Part shown: positions 52,298 through 61,739 of the stretch, piece by piece
Position numbering within the stretch: position 1 is the first letter of the stretch
Layout of the letters: each line of letters opens with the position of its first letter
DNA from: SB15 sp964639245
GTDB taxonomy: Bacteria; Chloroflexota; Anaerolineae; Aggregatilineales; J027
Reading direction: 5' to 3'
Assembly (NCBI GenBank): GCA_964639245.1
Contig: CAZXCU010000006.1
Coordinates: forward strand, 1 to 64,000
DNA: 64,000 nucleotides
The notes under the pieces: model-generated
Databases searched by the model: none
What the model was told of the DNA's origin: nothing
Seen by the model: the letters and a program-made list of their open reading frames with translations, nothing else
Translations under genes and position numbers: made by a program

Positions 52298-53332
52298 TTA
52301 GGCAGTACGACGACGGGAAAACATTTTGGAAAAGCCCGCCATGGTTTCTTGCCAGCCAACCGTTTTAACCTGTTGGATGACGGTATTAATCCATGTGGCA
52401 AAAATAAGCACCAAGCCAATGACGACGATGGTGGCATCGCCCGTTACACCGCTTAAGGCCAAGCCATTTTGCAAAAATCGAATGAGTACCAAACCAATCA
52501 TTGTTCCCAGAATGCTGCCCGAACCCCCAAAGATGCTTGTTCCCCCCAGCACCACTGCCGCGATTGCATCCAATTCCCACCCATTGCCCATATCGGAACG
52601 GGTGGTGGTGACACGCGACACAAGAATATAACCGGAGATACCCGCCATAAAACCGGACAGCGTGTAAATAATCCATTTATTCCGATTGACCGGAATCCCG
52701 GAAAAACGTGTCCCGACTTCATTGTTGCCCATCGCGTAGAGCGAACGCCCAAAGGTTGTTTGGGACAGCACCACGCCAAAAATAATTGCGGCAACCGCAA
52801 ACACAAAAATCTGGTTGGGGATGCCGAAGGTATCGCCCTGACCGAGTTCAAAAAACCATTCAGGATACCCGCGTACTGATTTGGCCTCGCTAATGCCTTC
52901 CGCCAAACCGCGATAAAAGGCCAACGTTGCTAGCGTCATAATCAATGGCGGAACCCCAATTCGCACGATGAAAAAGCCGTTGACCGCGCCCGCCACTGCG
53001 CCAATGGCCAGCGCTCCTAGAATTGCCATTTCCAGCGAATAGCCTTCGTTTTGCCACAAATGCCCCAGCATAATCGCGCATAAACCGGAAATTGCCCCTA
53101 CGGAGAGGTCAATCCCGCCTGTGATGATGATGTAGGTCATGGGCAGCGCAATCAGGCCGATTTCCGTCATCAAACGCACTTGATTCAAAATATTGTCGGA
53201 AGTCAAAAATTTATCATTGGTAACACTCAAGACAGCCATGATAATGACTGTAATAATGAGCAAGACTCCCTCTTGGGTTGAAAACCAGTTGCGGAGGGTC
53301 TCGAAGGGTTTGTTAGTAGGTGTATTCATCAT
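52298..53332 (-). CDS. rhaQ: Rhamnose ABC transporter permease RhaQ
   Basis: A 344-residue permease of the ribose-type (BPD_transp_2) with about eight or nine membrane segments. Motifs are ITGGIDLSVGAISGLCA, VRIGVPPLIMTLATLAFYRG and AVVLGGTSIFGGSGS. It pairs with RhaP in the membrane. Spacing is 12 bp to rhaP upstream. The Q/P naming follows gene order and length and is interchangeable without comparison. Confidence 0.82.
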   Translation of the reverse strand: MMNTPTNKPFETLRNWFSTQEGVLLIITVIIMAVLSVTNDKFLTSDNILNQVRLMTEIGLIALPMTYIIITGGIDLSVGAISGLCAIMLGHLWQNEGYSLEMAILGALAIGAVAGAVNGFFIVRIGVPPLIMTLATLAFYRGLAEGISEAKSVRGYPEWFFELGQGDTFGIPNQIFVFAVAAIIFGVVLSQTTFGRSLYAMGNNEVGTRFSGIPVNRNKWIIYTLSGFMAGISGYILVSRVTTTRSDMGNGWELDAIAAVVLGGTSIFGGSGSILGTMIGLVLIRFLQNGLALSGVTGDATIVVIGLVLIFATWINTVIQQVKTVGWQETMAGFSKMFSRRRTA

Positions 53333-53344
53333 CCATCCCCCCTT

Positions 53345-54412
53345 TTACACAGCTTGACGGCGACGGCGCAGCAAATCCAGCAGCACCGTGACTAAAATCA
53401 TCACCCCTTGAATGGCACGAGTCCAGAAGGGCGAAATATCCAGAAAGACAAGGGATTTGGTGATGGCACTTAGCAAAATTGCTGCCAGCATCGCCCCGAT
53501 AACCGTCCCGGTACCCCCTAAAATGCTGACTCCACCAACTACCGAGGAGGTAATAATCGTGAGTTCGAGATTCGGCGGAACGGTCGATTGGATGACACTC
53601 AACTGGGTTGCATACAGCACGCTTGAAACCCCCACAAAAATACCGTTAATCATAAACACTGTCATGATCATCCGATGTTCTGAAATCCCTGAAAGCCGTG
53701 CCGCTTCTTTGTTGCCGCCCACCGCGTAAATGGCTCGTCCGGTTGGACTGTAGCGCATCCACAGTGCCGCTAGGATAGTTAAAATAAACATCAATATCAC
53801 TGGCATGGGCAACGCTTGGAAAAATGCCTCATAAAAAGGAAAGCTGGTTGTTTCAAAGGGCTTCATCTGCGCGAGTTCGTAGCCTTCGGGCATGTCGGTG
53901 ATGCGCTCTCCGTTGGTGATGTAAATTAATCCGCCCTTGAGGATACTTAAAAAGGCAAGTGTCACCACAATAGATGGAATACGGAGATAAGTCACAAATG
54001 CGCCAATCACCCCGCCTACCAATGCACCAATGACTAAAGGTACCAGCCACGACAGCCAGATTGCCACATCGACGGATACCCAGTCCGGGAAGTGTTGATA
54101 GGTCACAATTTCGCCGCTAATCGTTGCCAGTACCCCCACCAGCGACCCCACCGAAATATCAATATTGCCGGAGATGATGACCATCGACATGCCGATGGCA
54201 GCGATGGCGATATAGGCGTTCGCGCTGAAAATCCCGACCATATTCCGGGTGCTTAAAAAGTTGTCACTTTCGTTGCCCACATAATAAATCAGCCCTGCAA
54301 GGCACAAAAACAAAATAGCTTCTTGGCTGCCCACCAGCACACGCAGAATGCGCTCGAAGATAAAAGAAGCATTGGGAGAAGCCGTGCTTGTTTTTTGGGT
54401 TGTGACTGCCAT
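53345..54412 (-). CDS. rhaP: Rhamnose ABC transporter permease RhaP
   Basis: A 355-residue ribose-type permease with ITGNIDISVGSLVGVLA-like VISGNIDISVGSLVGVL, LRIPSIVVTLAFLSILKG and SVVGGVSILGGTGTVIGAMLAA. It differs from RhaQ in an N-terminal hydrophilic leader of 25 residues. It starts 3 bp after the ATPase stop, so the pair is translationally coupled. It carries L-rhamnose across the membrane with RhaQ. Confidence 0.82.
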   Translation of the reverse strand: MAVTTQKTSTASPNASFIFERILRVLVGSQEAILFLCLAGLIYYVGNESDNFLSTRNMVGIFSANAYIAIAAIGMSMVIISGNIDISVGSLVGVLATISGEIVTYQHFPDWVSVDVAIWLSWLVPLVIGALVGGVIGAFVTYLRIPSIVVTLAFLSILKGGLIYITNGERITDMPEGYELAQMKPFETTSFPFYEAFFQALPMPVILMFILTILAALWMRYSPTGRAIYAVGGNKEAARLSGISEHRMIMTVFMINGIFVGVSSVLYATQLSVIQSTVPPNLELTIITSSVVGGVSILGGTGTVIGAMLAAILLSAITKSLVFLDISPFWTRAIQGVMILVTVLLDLLRRRRQAV

Positions 54413-54415
54413 AAC

Positions 54416-55918
54416 CTATCCTTCTGCTACTTTCTCACTCATCATGGCGCTGGCAACCACCTCTTGGGTGGCTTCCTCGCGACTGTAATCCGCAACAATA
54501 CGTCCTTCGCGCATGACCAGCACCCGATCACTCATCCCCAGTACCTCTGGCAGTTCGCTGGAAATCATCAAAATCGCCATCCCGCGCTGCGCCAACTCAC
54601 TCATGAGACGGTGAATTTCCGCTTTCGCGCCGACATCAATCCCGCGTGTGGGTTCGTCCACAATCAACACTTTGGGTTCGGTTGCCAGCCATTTTCCCAC
54701 CACAACTTTTTGCTGGTTGCCACCGGAGAGTTTAGCGACAACCTGCTGTGGGCTGTATGCACGAATCCCTAATTTTTCAATGGTTTGACGTGCTAGCGTG
54801 CCTTCTGACTGCCAGTTAAGAAAGGTTCCACGCGAAAGTTGACGCAGCACGGTAAGCGATAAATTTTGTCGGATGGTCATGGGACGCACCAAGCCCTGAA
54901 TCCCCCGATCTTCAGGTACATAGGCGATGCCGTGTCGCATGGCCTGTGCGGGGTTGCTGATTCTGACTTTTTTGCCATTCATTAAAATTTCACCGGAATC
55001 CGCCGGTGTAACCCCAAAAATTGCCTGTGCGAGTTCGCTTCGTCCTGACCCGACCAGACCCGCCAAACCAACAATTTCCCCTGCCCGCAGCGTTAAGTTG
55101 ACGTTTCGCGTGAGCTTTTTACGATTCAAATTTCGCACTTCTAAAACGGGCTGACCAATTTCAGTGGGCAGTTTGGGGAATAAATCGTCAATGGTACGCC
55201 CCACCATCATTTTGATGAGGTCTTCTTCGTTGGTTTCACTCACCGCGCATGTTGAGATGTATTTGCCATCTCGCAGCACGGTTACACGATCTGCCATCTC
55301 AAAGACTTCGTTCAAACGGTGGCTGATGTAAATAATCGCCACCCCGCGTTCTTTGAGTAGCTGCATAATGTTAAAAAGCCGTTCCACGTCCGCTTCGGTG
55401 AGTGCGGCAGTCGGCTCATCCATAATCAAAATACGGGCATTCTGGGAAAGCGCTTTGGCAATTTCCACCCGTTGACGGTTGCCCACGCTCATTGTCCCTA
55501 CGCGGCGGGTTACATCCATATCATGAATATTTAAATCCGCCAGCAAGTTGAGCGCCTGCCGCCGCATTTTGCCCCAATCGACCATCCCAAATCGGCTACG
55601 CGGGGCATGACCCATAAAAATATTTTCGGCAACACTGAGTTCAGGATAGAGACTTAATTCTTGATAAATGGTTGCAACACCTTTTTGCTGTGCGTCACGC
55701 GGACTCGCAAAAGTGGCAGGCTGACCATTCAACAGAATTTCGCCGGAATCGGGTTGGTGGACACCGGAAATAATTTTAATCAGCGTGGATTTTCCCGCGC
55801 CATTTTCCCCAAGCAGCGCATGAATTTCACCGGGCAGTACATCAAATTGAACCTCGCTGAGGGCTTGCACACCGGGAAAACTTTTATTGATGTGGGAGAG
55901 TTCTAAAATTTTATCCAT
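54416..55918 (-). CDS. rhaT: Rhamnose ABC transporter ATPase RhaT (RbsA type)
   Basis: A 500-residue double ATPase of the RbsA type. Start taken at 55918 (MDKILELSHINKSFPG); a TTG at 56002 only adds an unusual leader. First half: Walker A GENGAGKSTL (about 38), signature-like MSVGNRQRVEIAKAL, Walker B ILIMDEPTAALTE. Second half: degenerate Walker A GLVGSGRSEL, signature LSGGNQQKVVVG, Walker B VLIVDEPTRGIDVG. The family powers pentose and rhamnose import. The symbol is used here for the ABC ATPase (rhizobial rhaSTPQ nomenclature), not the unrelated E. coli symporter. Confidence 0.85.
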   Translation of the reverse strand: MDKILELSHINKSFPGVQALSEVQFDVLPGEIHALLGENGAGKSTLIKIISGVHQPDSGEILLNGQPATFASPRDAQQKGVATIYQELSLYPELSVAENIFMGHAPRSRFGMVDWGKMRRQALNLLADLNIHDMDVTRRVGTMSVGNRQRVEIAKALSQNARILIMDEPTAALTEADVERLFNIMQLLKERGVAIIYISHRLNEVFEMADRVTVLRDGKYISTCAVSETNEEDLIKMMVGRTIDDLFPKLPTEIGQPVLEVRNLNRKKLTRNVNLTLRAGEIVGLAGLVGSGRSELAQAIFGVTPADSGEILMNGKKVRISNPAQAMRHGIAYVPEDRGIQGLVRPMTIRQNLSLTVLRQLSRGTFLNWQSEGTLARQTIEKLGIRAYSPQQVVAKLSGGNQQKVVVGKWLATEPKVLIVDEPTRGIDVGAKAEIHRLMSELAQRGMAILMISSELPEVLGMSDRVLVMREGRIVADYSREEATQEVVASAMMSEKVAEG

Positions 55919-56028
55919 TACCACACTATTTTCTTTATCTTGTCCCTGCAACGCCGGAAAGCGACCCGAAGGCGCTCTATCCGACGTGTTTTTGATGCTC
56001 AAAGTAATAAGTTGGTGTTTCTAAAAGT

Positions 56029-57459
56029 CTATTCACCCAACAACCGCACAAAACGCGGATAGGCTTCATCCCATGTTTCTGTCGCCTGCGGCTGGTACGA
56101 TTTGGTTGCGACACTGCGACTCAACAAAGCGCGTGCTTGAGCAACATTGTCTAACCGCCCCAGACTAATCAACTGCACAATGCCATTGCCTAACGCGGTG
56201 GCTTCCGACGGCCCTGCCACCACCTCGCGCCCGATGGCATCGGCGGTCATCTGGCAAAGCAGGCTGTTTTGCGACCCACCCCCGATAATATGCAGTCTTT
56301 CTACCGTTTTACCCGATAAACGGATGAGTTTTTCCAGCACAACCCGATATTTCATTGCCAGACTCTGGTAAATCGTCCGCAAAACTGCCCCGTCTGTTTC
56401 CGGGATAGGCTGGTTGGTACGCTGACAGTAATCGCGTATCCACTGGGGCATGTCGCCCGCAGGCAAAAATGCCACATCATCCGGGTCAATGAAGGCTGCA
56501 AACGGTGGTGCAGCCAATGCCATCTGTGCCATTTGCTCGTACTGATAACTTTTGCCCTGTGCTTCCCATGTTTCCAGGCACTGCTGCACCAGCCACATCC
56601 CCGCTACATTTTTGAGCAGGCGGTACGTGCCTTCTACTCCCCCCTCATTGGTCAAGTTGGCCTCGTAGACGGCATCGTTAATGAGGGCTTCGCGGAGTTC
56701 TAGGCCAATCAGACTCCATGTGCCACTGCTCAAGTACGCATAATTTTCGGTGGTGGTTGGCACAGCGACCACCGCGCTGCCCGTATCATGACAGGCCGGG
56801 GCAATCACCGGAATGCCTTTATATTCCCCGATGCGCGTTCCCGGCTGTACCACCGGAGGCAAAATATGGGTGGGAATGCCTAAGGCTTCTAGCGTTTCGG
56901 TGTCCCATGTTCCAGTTCGCGGATTATAAAATTGTAGCGTGCTGGTTTCCGTAAATTCACAGGTTTTTGACCCACTCAACCAGTAATTGAACAAATCGGC
57001 AATCGTCAGCAGCGTATGGGCAATTTCTAGGTGTGGGCTGTTGTCCCGTTTAAGGCTAGCAAGCTGATACAAGCCGTTAATCGCCATGAATTGCAAGCCC
57101 GTTCGTTCAAAAATAGTGCGGCGGGGAACCCGTTCAAATACCCAATCCATCGCGCCCATCTTGTGCATATCGCGGTAATGCACCGGATTCGACACCAAAT
57201 TTCCGTCACGGTCTAACAGTGCGTAATCTACCCCCCAGCAGTCCAAACCAATCGAAGCGGCGGGGGAGGTTACCTGTTCAAGCCCGCGTTGAATTTCGCG
57301 CCAGATTCGCAGCGCATCCCAATACAGCGTGCCATTCGCCATGACAGGGGTATTGGTAAACCGATGCACTTCGGTCATGTGCAGGGTATCTCCGGTGAAG
57401 TGAATATCCATCACCCGCCCGGACGATGCCCCTAAATCTACCGCGATTACATGTGTCAT
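56029..57459 (-). CDS. rhaB: Rhamnulokinase RhaB
   Basis: A 476-residue FGGY kinase that phosphorylates L-rhamnulose at C1. The N-terminal DLGASSGRVM phosphate loop, IGLDCWGVDYALLD, and HDTGSAVVAVP are hallmarks of rhamnulokinases; GGGSQNSLLCQMTADAIGR is the adenosine loop. The start at 57459 is 3 bp from the stop of the fused aldolase/dehydrogenase gene, so kinase and aldolase are cotranscribed, with product handed from one to the other. Typical length. Confidence 0.88.
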   Translation of the reverse strand: MTHVIAVDLGASSGRVMDIHFTGDTLHMTEVHRFTNTPVMANGTLYWDALRIWREIQRGLEQVTSPAASIGLDCWGVDYALLDRDGNLVSNPVHYRDMHKMGAMDWVFERVPRRTIFERTGLQFMAINGLYQLASLKRDNSPHLEIAHTLLTIADLFNYWLSGSKTCEFTETSTLQFYNPRTGTWDTETLEALGIPTHILPPVVQPGTRIGEYKGIPVIAPACHDTGSAVVAVPTTTENYAYLSSGTWSLIGLELREALINDAVYEANLTNEGGVEGTYRLLKNVAGMWLVQQCLETWEAQGKSYQYEQMAQMALAAPPFAAFIDPDDVAFLPAGDMPQWIRDYCQRTNQPIPETDGAVLRTIYQSLAMKYRVVLEKLIRLSGKTVERLHIIGGGSQNSLLCQMTADAIGREVVAGPSEATALGNGIVQLISLGRLDNVAQARALLSRSVATKSYQPQATETWDEAYPRFVRLLGE

Positions 57460-57462
57460 GGC

Positions 57463-59526
57463 TTACCTCACATACGCGGCGGCAACCCCGCCATCAACGG
57501 TTAGCATTCCACCGGTGGTTTTGGCGCTGCGCTGGCTAGCAAGGAAAGCAATCGCTTCGGCAATATCTTCCGGCAGAATTTCGACCTTCAAGGTATTGCG
57601 CTGTTTGTAGTAATCAATCAATTTTTCTTCGGGAACGCCATACTGTTCAGCACGGGCTTGTTTCCATTCGCTCGACCAGATGCTGCTGCCTTGAATGACT
57701 GCATCCGGTAAAACAGAATTAACACGGATGCCATACGCGCCCGCTTCTTCGGCTAAACTGCGTGCCAGATGTACTTCGGCGGCTTTGGCAGTGGCATAAG
57801 CAGTTGCGCCTTTGCCGGGGGCAAGACTGTTTTTGCTGCCCACAAACACCATCGAACCACCCACCCCTTGTGCTTTCATCACCTTATAGGCTTCTCGCGC
57901 CATCAGGAAATAGCCTGTCGCTAGAATAGTGATATTCTTTTCCCACATCGACAGGCTGGTTTCCTCGATGGGCGCTCCCCCCGCAATGCCTGCATTGTTG
58001 ACCAGTACATCGATCCCACCGTAGGTCAACACGGCGCGTTGAATCGCATTTTGGACAGCGATTTCGCTGGTAACATCTGTATGAACAAAGATAGCGCGTT
58101 GATGTCCGTATTTTTTCACTAAATCGGCAGCAACAGACTCGCCACCTTCGCTATTAATATCACAAATGACGACATGCGCCCCGTCCTGCGCTACGCGATA
58201 AGCGGTTGCCCGTCCGATGCCACTGGCTGCACCGGTAATCAGCACCACTTTGCCGGCAAAATCACGGTCTGGCGGGGCAAGTTTGAGTTTGTACAGTTCC
58301 AGAGGCCAATATTCAATATCATAGGCTTCTTTGGCCGTCAGGCTGACGAATCCACCGAGCGCTTCACTCCCGCCAATGACATCAATGGCACGGTGATACA
58401 GTTGGCGGCTGACATCGGCATTGAGGGCATCTTTGCCCGTATTGACCATCCCAAGACCGGGAATGAGAATCACACGCGGCGCGGGGTCACGCAGTTCGTC
58501 ACCGGGTTCTTTGTTTTCCTCAAAATATTGCTGGTAGCGGGTTTCGTAATCACTAATCCCCGTTTTGAGTTTGGATTTCAGCGCGTCTACGCCTTCGGAA
58601 GGTTGCCAATCGATAAAAAGTGGCTGGCGTTTGACATGGACTAAATGGTCAGGACAAGCTGCCCCACCTTGACTAATCCGCCCTGAATCTGCGCTACCAA
58701 CCATTTCAAGCACCGCGTCGCTGTCATCATAGCTCAGAATGGCGCTTTTCCATGAGGACACCGCCCCACGAATAATCGGCAGCACATCCGCCATGATATT
58801 TTCGCGTTCGGCTTTGTCCAATGCAGGCACGGTCAAATTACCAAAAACCCGTTTGCCTGCTTTTTTGTCCCGCAGATAATCTTCGGCTTCTTGAATGATG
58901 CGAATCGAATTGTCGTAGCAGGTTTTGGGGTCTTCGGCCCATGTCACCAAGCCATGTTTGCCCATCACTACACATTCAATAGTGGGATTTTCGCGGACTT
59001 TTTGTCCGATCCATTTGCTCAGGGTAAATCCGGGACGAATGTACGGCACATAGGCCATCCGTTTCCCGTAGACTGCCCGTGCGGCACTTTCGGCATCCGG
59101 CGCACATGCCAAGCTGATAATCGCGTCGGGATGGGTATGGTCAACATGTGTCGCTGGAACAAAGGCATGGAGCAGCGTTTCAATACTCTGGCGTGGACGA
59201 CCCGGCGCAAACGCGGTATAGGAGAGATAATCAATCATCTCCTCGTCGGTCATGGCTTCACGTTCAAACAAGGGGTCAATTTCTGCCATTCGCAGCAATG
59301 CAAACTGGGATGCTTTAATGGTGAGGACATCCGACCCGGATGCTTTGACCGCCAGTACCAGAGTCTCGCGCCCAAGATGATCTTTCATGAGGATTTTTGC
59401 ACTGGTGTTCCCGCCGTAAATATTTACCACGCTGCGGTCACGACCCAGAATATTGCTGCGATACACCAGACCATCTAAATCTGGCAAGTTTTGGAACTCA
59501 GCTGTGTTCCAGAGGTTTTGGGGCAT
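57463..59526 (-). CDS. rhaEW: Fused rhamnulose-1-phosphate aldolase / lactaldehyde dehydrogenase
   Basis: A 687-residue bifunctional protein of the RhaEW/YuxG type. Residues about 20-400 are a class II aldolase (IYGGNTSAKIL, THVDHTHPDAIIS with HxH, VMGKHGLVTWAE), which splits L-rhamnulose 1-phosphate. Residues about 430-687 are an SDR (VLITGAASGIGRATA, VLVNNAGIAGG, SKNSLAPGKGATAYATAKAAEV, GMLTVDGGVAAAYVR) that oxidises the L-lactaldehyde released. The two steps are coupled in one chain. A linker segment PGLGMVNTGKDALNADVSRQL lies between them. The promoter region to 59640 has the inverted CAAACGA motif. Confidence 0.88.
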   Translation of the reverse strand: MPQNLWNTAEFQNLPDLDGLVYRSNILGRDRSVVNIYGGNTSAKILMKDHLGRETLVLAVKASGSDVLTIKASQFALLRMAEIDPLFEREAMTDEEMIDYLSYTAFAPGRPRQSIETLLHAFVPATHVDHTHPDAIISLACAPDAESAARAVYGKRMAYVPYIRPGFTLSKWIGQKVRENPTIECVVMGKHGLVTWAEDPKTCYDNSIRIIQEAEDYLRDKKAGKRVFGNLTVPALDKAERENIMADVLPIIRGAVSSWKSAILSYDDSDAVLEMVGSADSGRISQGGAACPDHLVHVKRQPLFIDWQPSEGVDALKSKLKTGISDYETRYQQYFEENKEPGDELRDPAPRVILIPGLGMVNTGKDALNADVSRQLYHRAIDVIGGSEALGGFVSLTAKEAYDIEYWPLELYKLKLAPPDRDFAGKVVLITGAASGIGRATAYRVAQDGAHVVICDINSEGGESVAADLVKKYGHQRAIFVHTDVTSEIAVQNAIQRAVLTYGGIDVLVNNAGIAGGAPIEETSLSMWEKNITILATGYFLMAREAYKVMKAQGVGGSMVFVGSKNSLAPGKGATAYATAKAAEVHLARSLAEEAGAYGIRVNSVLPDAVIQGSSIWSSEWKQARAEQYGVPEEKLIDYYKQRNTLKVEILPEDIAEAIAFLASQRSAKTTGGMLTVDGGVAAAYVR

Positions 59527-59556
59527 GGCGTTAAAAACCCTTCAATAAACAATTTT

Positions 59557-59590
59557 AATCAAACGATGTTTTGAATACTTTCGTTTGTTT
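59557..59590. promoter_or_regulatory. Operator-like inverted repeat before the rha catabolic operon
   Basis: CAAACGA (59560-59566) and TCGTTTG (59581-59587) are perfect inverted arms 34-61 bp upstream of the aldolase/dehydrogenase ATG. The right side, read on the minus strand, contains AACAAACGAAAG, which recurs as AACAAAACGAAAG at 60468-60480 before rhaI. Likely binding sites of the DeoR-type regulator encoded between them. Confidence 0.5.
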
Positions 59591-59644
59591 TTGATGTTTT
59601 ACACTTTATACCACAGCAAAAATCATTTTGCAACAACTTACTTT

Positions 59645-60433
59645 CTAATCCGTAACTTCCGCTTCTATTATATCAATATTAATTGCACGAAATTCATCCA
59701 GATAAACGGGTGGTGCATTGGTAGTCGTGATAATTTGCTGGACATCTCCGACAGTAGCATAGGTATATGGGGCAACCACCCCCCATTTGCTGCTATCCAC
59801 CACTACCACTTTGGTCAGGCAGCGTGCCATCATCGCCCGTTTCAAAATAAGTTCTTCCTCGCTCATTTCTACGAATCCTGCCTGGGTGGTTACGCCATAT
59901 GCGCCAAAAAATCCAATATTAAAATTGACCTGTGGCAGGGTTTCCGGTTTTCCCACAATCGAAACCGAATCGCTTCGCAATCTTCCACCCGGCAGCATGA
60001 CTTTAATCGACGGACAGTCCACAAACTGCTGTGCGATAATCAAGCCATTGGTGACAATCACCAGATTTTCTAATTGGCGCAAATAAGGGGTAATAGCGAG
60101 GGAAGTGGTGCTGCAATCGATGGCGACTCCGTAACCGTCTTTGACGAGTGCGGCGGCTGCCCGTCCAATCGCCTCTTTTTCTTCGGCAAATTTGCGGCGG
60201 CGAATTTCAAACGACTGTTCGGAAAGAGCCGGAACAAGCGGGTTAGGCAGCATCGCCCCACCGTGTGTCCGTTTGAGCAAACCTTCTTGCTCCAATGCCT
60301 GTAAATCTTGCCGGATGGTCACAGCGCTGACATTCAGATTTTCGCTCAGATTTTTAACGGAGACCCGTCCTTGCTGCTGAAGTTGTTCCAAAATGTAACT
60401 TCGGCGCTCTTCTAAAAACAATATTTCGGGCAT
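59645..60433 (-). CDS. DeoR-family regulator of rhamnose genes
   Basis: A 262-residue sugar-phosphate-responsive repressor. Start taken at 60433 (MPEILFLEERRSYILEQL), with GGAG upstream; the open frame to 60688 overlaps the divergent rhaI gene and is rejected. The N-terminal winged helix shows RVSVKNLSENLNVSAVTI and the recognition part RQDLQALEQEGLL, followed by RTHGG; the C-terminal ligand domain has the isomerase-like IDCSTTSLAITPYL and VVVDSSKWG. In many bacteria such a DeoR protein controls rhamnose catabolism, here called RhaR; it is unrelated to the AraC-type RhaR of E. coli. It sits between the two operons it probably controls. Confidence 0.83.
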   Translation of the reverse strand: MPEILFLEERRSYILEQLQQQGRVSVKNLSENLNVSAVTIRQDLQALEQEGLLKRTHGGAMLPNPLVPALSEQSFEIRRRKFAEEKEAIGRAAAALVKDGYGVAIDCSTTSLAITPYLRQLENLVIVTNGLIIAQQFVDCPSIKVMLPGGRLRSDSVSIVGKPETLPQVNFNIGFFGAYGVTTQAGFVEMSEEELILKRAMMARCLTKVVVVDSSKWGVVAPYTYATVGDVQQIITTTNAPPVYLDEFRAINIDIIEAEVTD

Positions 60434-60467
60434 GGTTGACAAGGTACTCCTTTGCGAAATAAACTGA

Positions 60468-60492
60468 AACAAAACGAAAGCTAGCTTTATTT
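60468..60492. promoter_or_regulatory. Operator-like site in the regulator/rhaI divergent gap
   Basis: The motif AACAAAACGAAAG (60468-60480) shares its core with the site before the aldolase operon at 59578-59589, and runs into the 12-bp palindrome AAAGCTAGCTTT (60477-60488). The gap of 88 bp must carry both promoters, so binding here would affect the regulator and rhaI alike. Confidence 0.5.
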
Positions 60493-60521
60493 TACTTGAA
60501 AACTTAGGAAAGTAATAAAAC

Positions 60522-61736
60522 ATGACATCTGAATATGAAATTCTTGCGGAACGTCTGACCCAACGTGGTATTCCCCTCGATACCGTCAAGCAAAAACTCA
60601 AACAGCAGCACATCGAAACGCCTTCGTGGGGGTATGGCAACAGCGGGACACGCTTTAAAGTCTTTGCGTGGCAAGGCGCGGCCCGCAATATTCATGAAAA
60701 ACTGGCGGATGCGGCCTACATTCATAAATTAACCGGAATCGCGCCGTCGGTTGCCATTCACATCCCCTGGGACAAAACCGACGATTGGGATGGCTTGGCG
60801 CAATATGCCGCCGACTTAGGGGTAAAAATTGGTGCGGTCAACCCCAATGTGTTTCAAGATGACCAATACAAACTTGGCAGTGTGACCCATCCTTCGGGGG
60901 CAATTCGGGAAGAAGCGCTCGCCCATATGATCGAATGCTGCGACATCATGCGAAAAACAGGCAGTGATTTGTTGAGTTTGTGGTTTGCCGATGGGACAAA
61001 TTACGCCGGACAGGACAGCATCCGCGCCCGTAAACAGCACATGGAACATGCCCTCGCGGAAACCTACCGATATTTGCCTCCTCAAAGTCGTATGCTGATT
61101 GAATATAAATTCTTCGAACCCGCGTTTTATCACACTGACCTTGCCGATTGGGGCATGGCCTACGCGATGGCGCTCAAACTGGGCGAACAGGCACAGGTTC
61201 TGGTCGATACAGGTCACCACGCACCGGGAACCAACGTCGCGCATATCGTGGCTTTTTTGCTGGATGAAGGGCGTTTGGGTGGATTTCATTTTAATTCGCG
61301 GCGCTACGCCGATGATGATTTAATCGTGGGGTCGGCGAATCCCTTTGAACTTTTTGAAATTTACATGGAGTTGGTTTCCGCCGGAGATTTAGCCAGCAAT
61401 GTGGCATATATGATTGACCAGAGCCACAACATCGAGCCGAAGTTAGAAGCCATGCTGCAAAGTGTGCTGAACTGCCAGACGGCCTACGCCAAAGCGCTGA
61501 TTGTAGACTATGGAACGTTGCGCGAACGGCAGATGACAGGGGATGTGCTGGGAGCGCACCGGGTGGTGGTCGAAGCCTTTGAAACCGATGTCCGCCCATT
61601 GCTTGCCCAAGTTCGGGAGGAAATGGGCTTGCACCCCGACCCCATCGCGGCTTATCGCGCAGATAATTACGCCGAAAAAGTTGCCCAAGAACGCGGCAGT
61701 GCCGACAGTGGCAACAGTGGCTATCCGGGAGCGTAA
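60522..61736 (+). CDS. rhaI: L-rhamnose isomerase RhaI (Pseudomonas stutzeri type)
   Basis: A 404-residue TIM-barrel metal isomerase that converts L-rhamnose to L-rhamnulose. Sequence features agree with the P. stutzeri-type enzyme and not with E. coli RhaA: ETPSWGYGNSGTRFKVF, VAIHIPWDKTDDW, LLSLWFADGTNYAGQDS, the metal ligands in LIEYKFFEPAFYHTD, LVDTGHHAPGTNV, GGFHFNSRRYADDDL and MIDQSHNIEPKLEA. Typical RhaI length. Enzymes of this type also accept other aldoses, which may explain the second kinase next door. The start at 60522 has AGGAAAG upstream. The next gene begins 3 bp later. Confidence 0.88.
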   Translation: MTSEYEILAERLTQRGIPLDTVKQKLKQQHIETPSWGYGNSGTRFKVFAWQGAARNIHEKLADAAYIHKLTGIAPSVAIHIPWDKTDDWDGLAQYAADLGVKIGAVNPNVFQDDQYKLGSVTHPSGAIREEALAHMIECCDIMRKTGSDLLSLWFADGTNYAGQDSIRARKQHMEHALAETYRYLPPQSRMLIEYKFFEPAFYHTDLADWGMAYAMALKLGEQAQVLVDTGHHAPGTNVAHIVAFLLDEGRLGGFHFNSRRYADDDLIVGSANPFELFEIYMELVSAGDLASNVAYMIDQSHNIEPKLEAMLQSVLNCQTAYAKALIVDYGTLRERQMTGDVLGAHRVVVEAFETDVRPLLAQVREEMGLHPDPIAAYRADNYAEKVAQERGSADSGNSGYPGA

Positions 61737-61739
61737 AAC

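Noticed and set aside
60434..60688. Longer start for the DeoR regulator
   Set aside because: It would overlap the divergent rhaI coding region; the start at 60433 aligns with the family.
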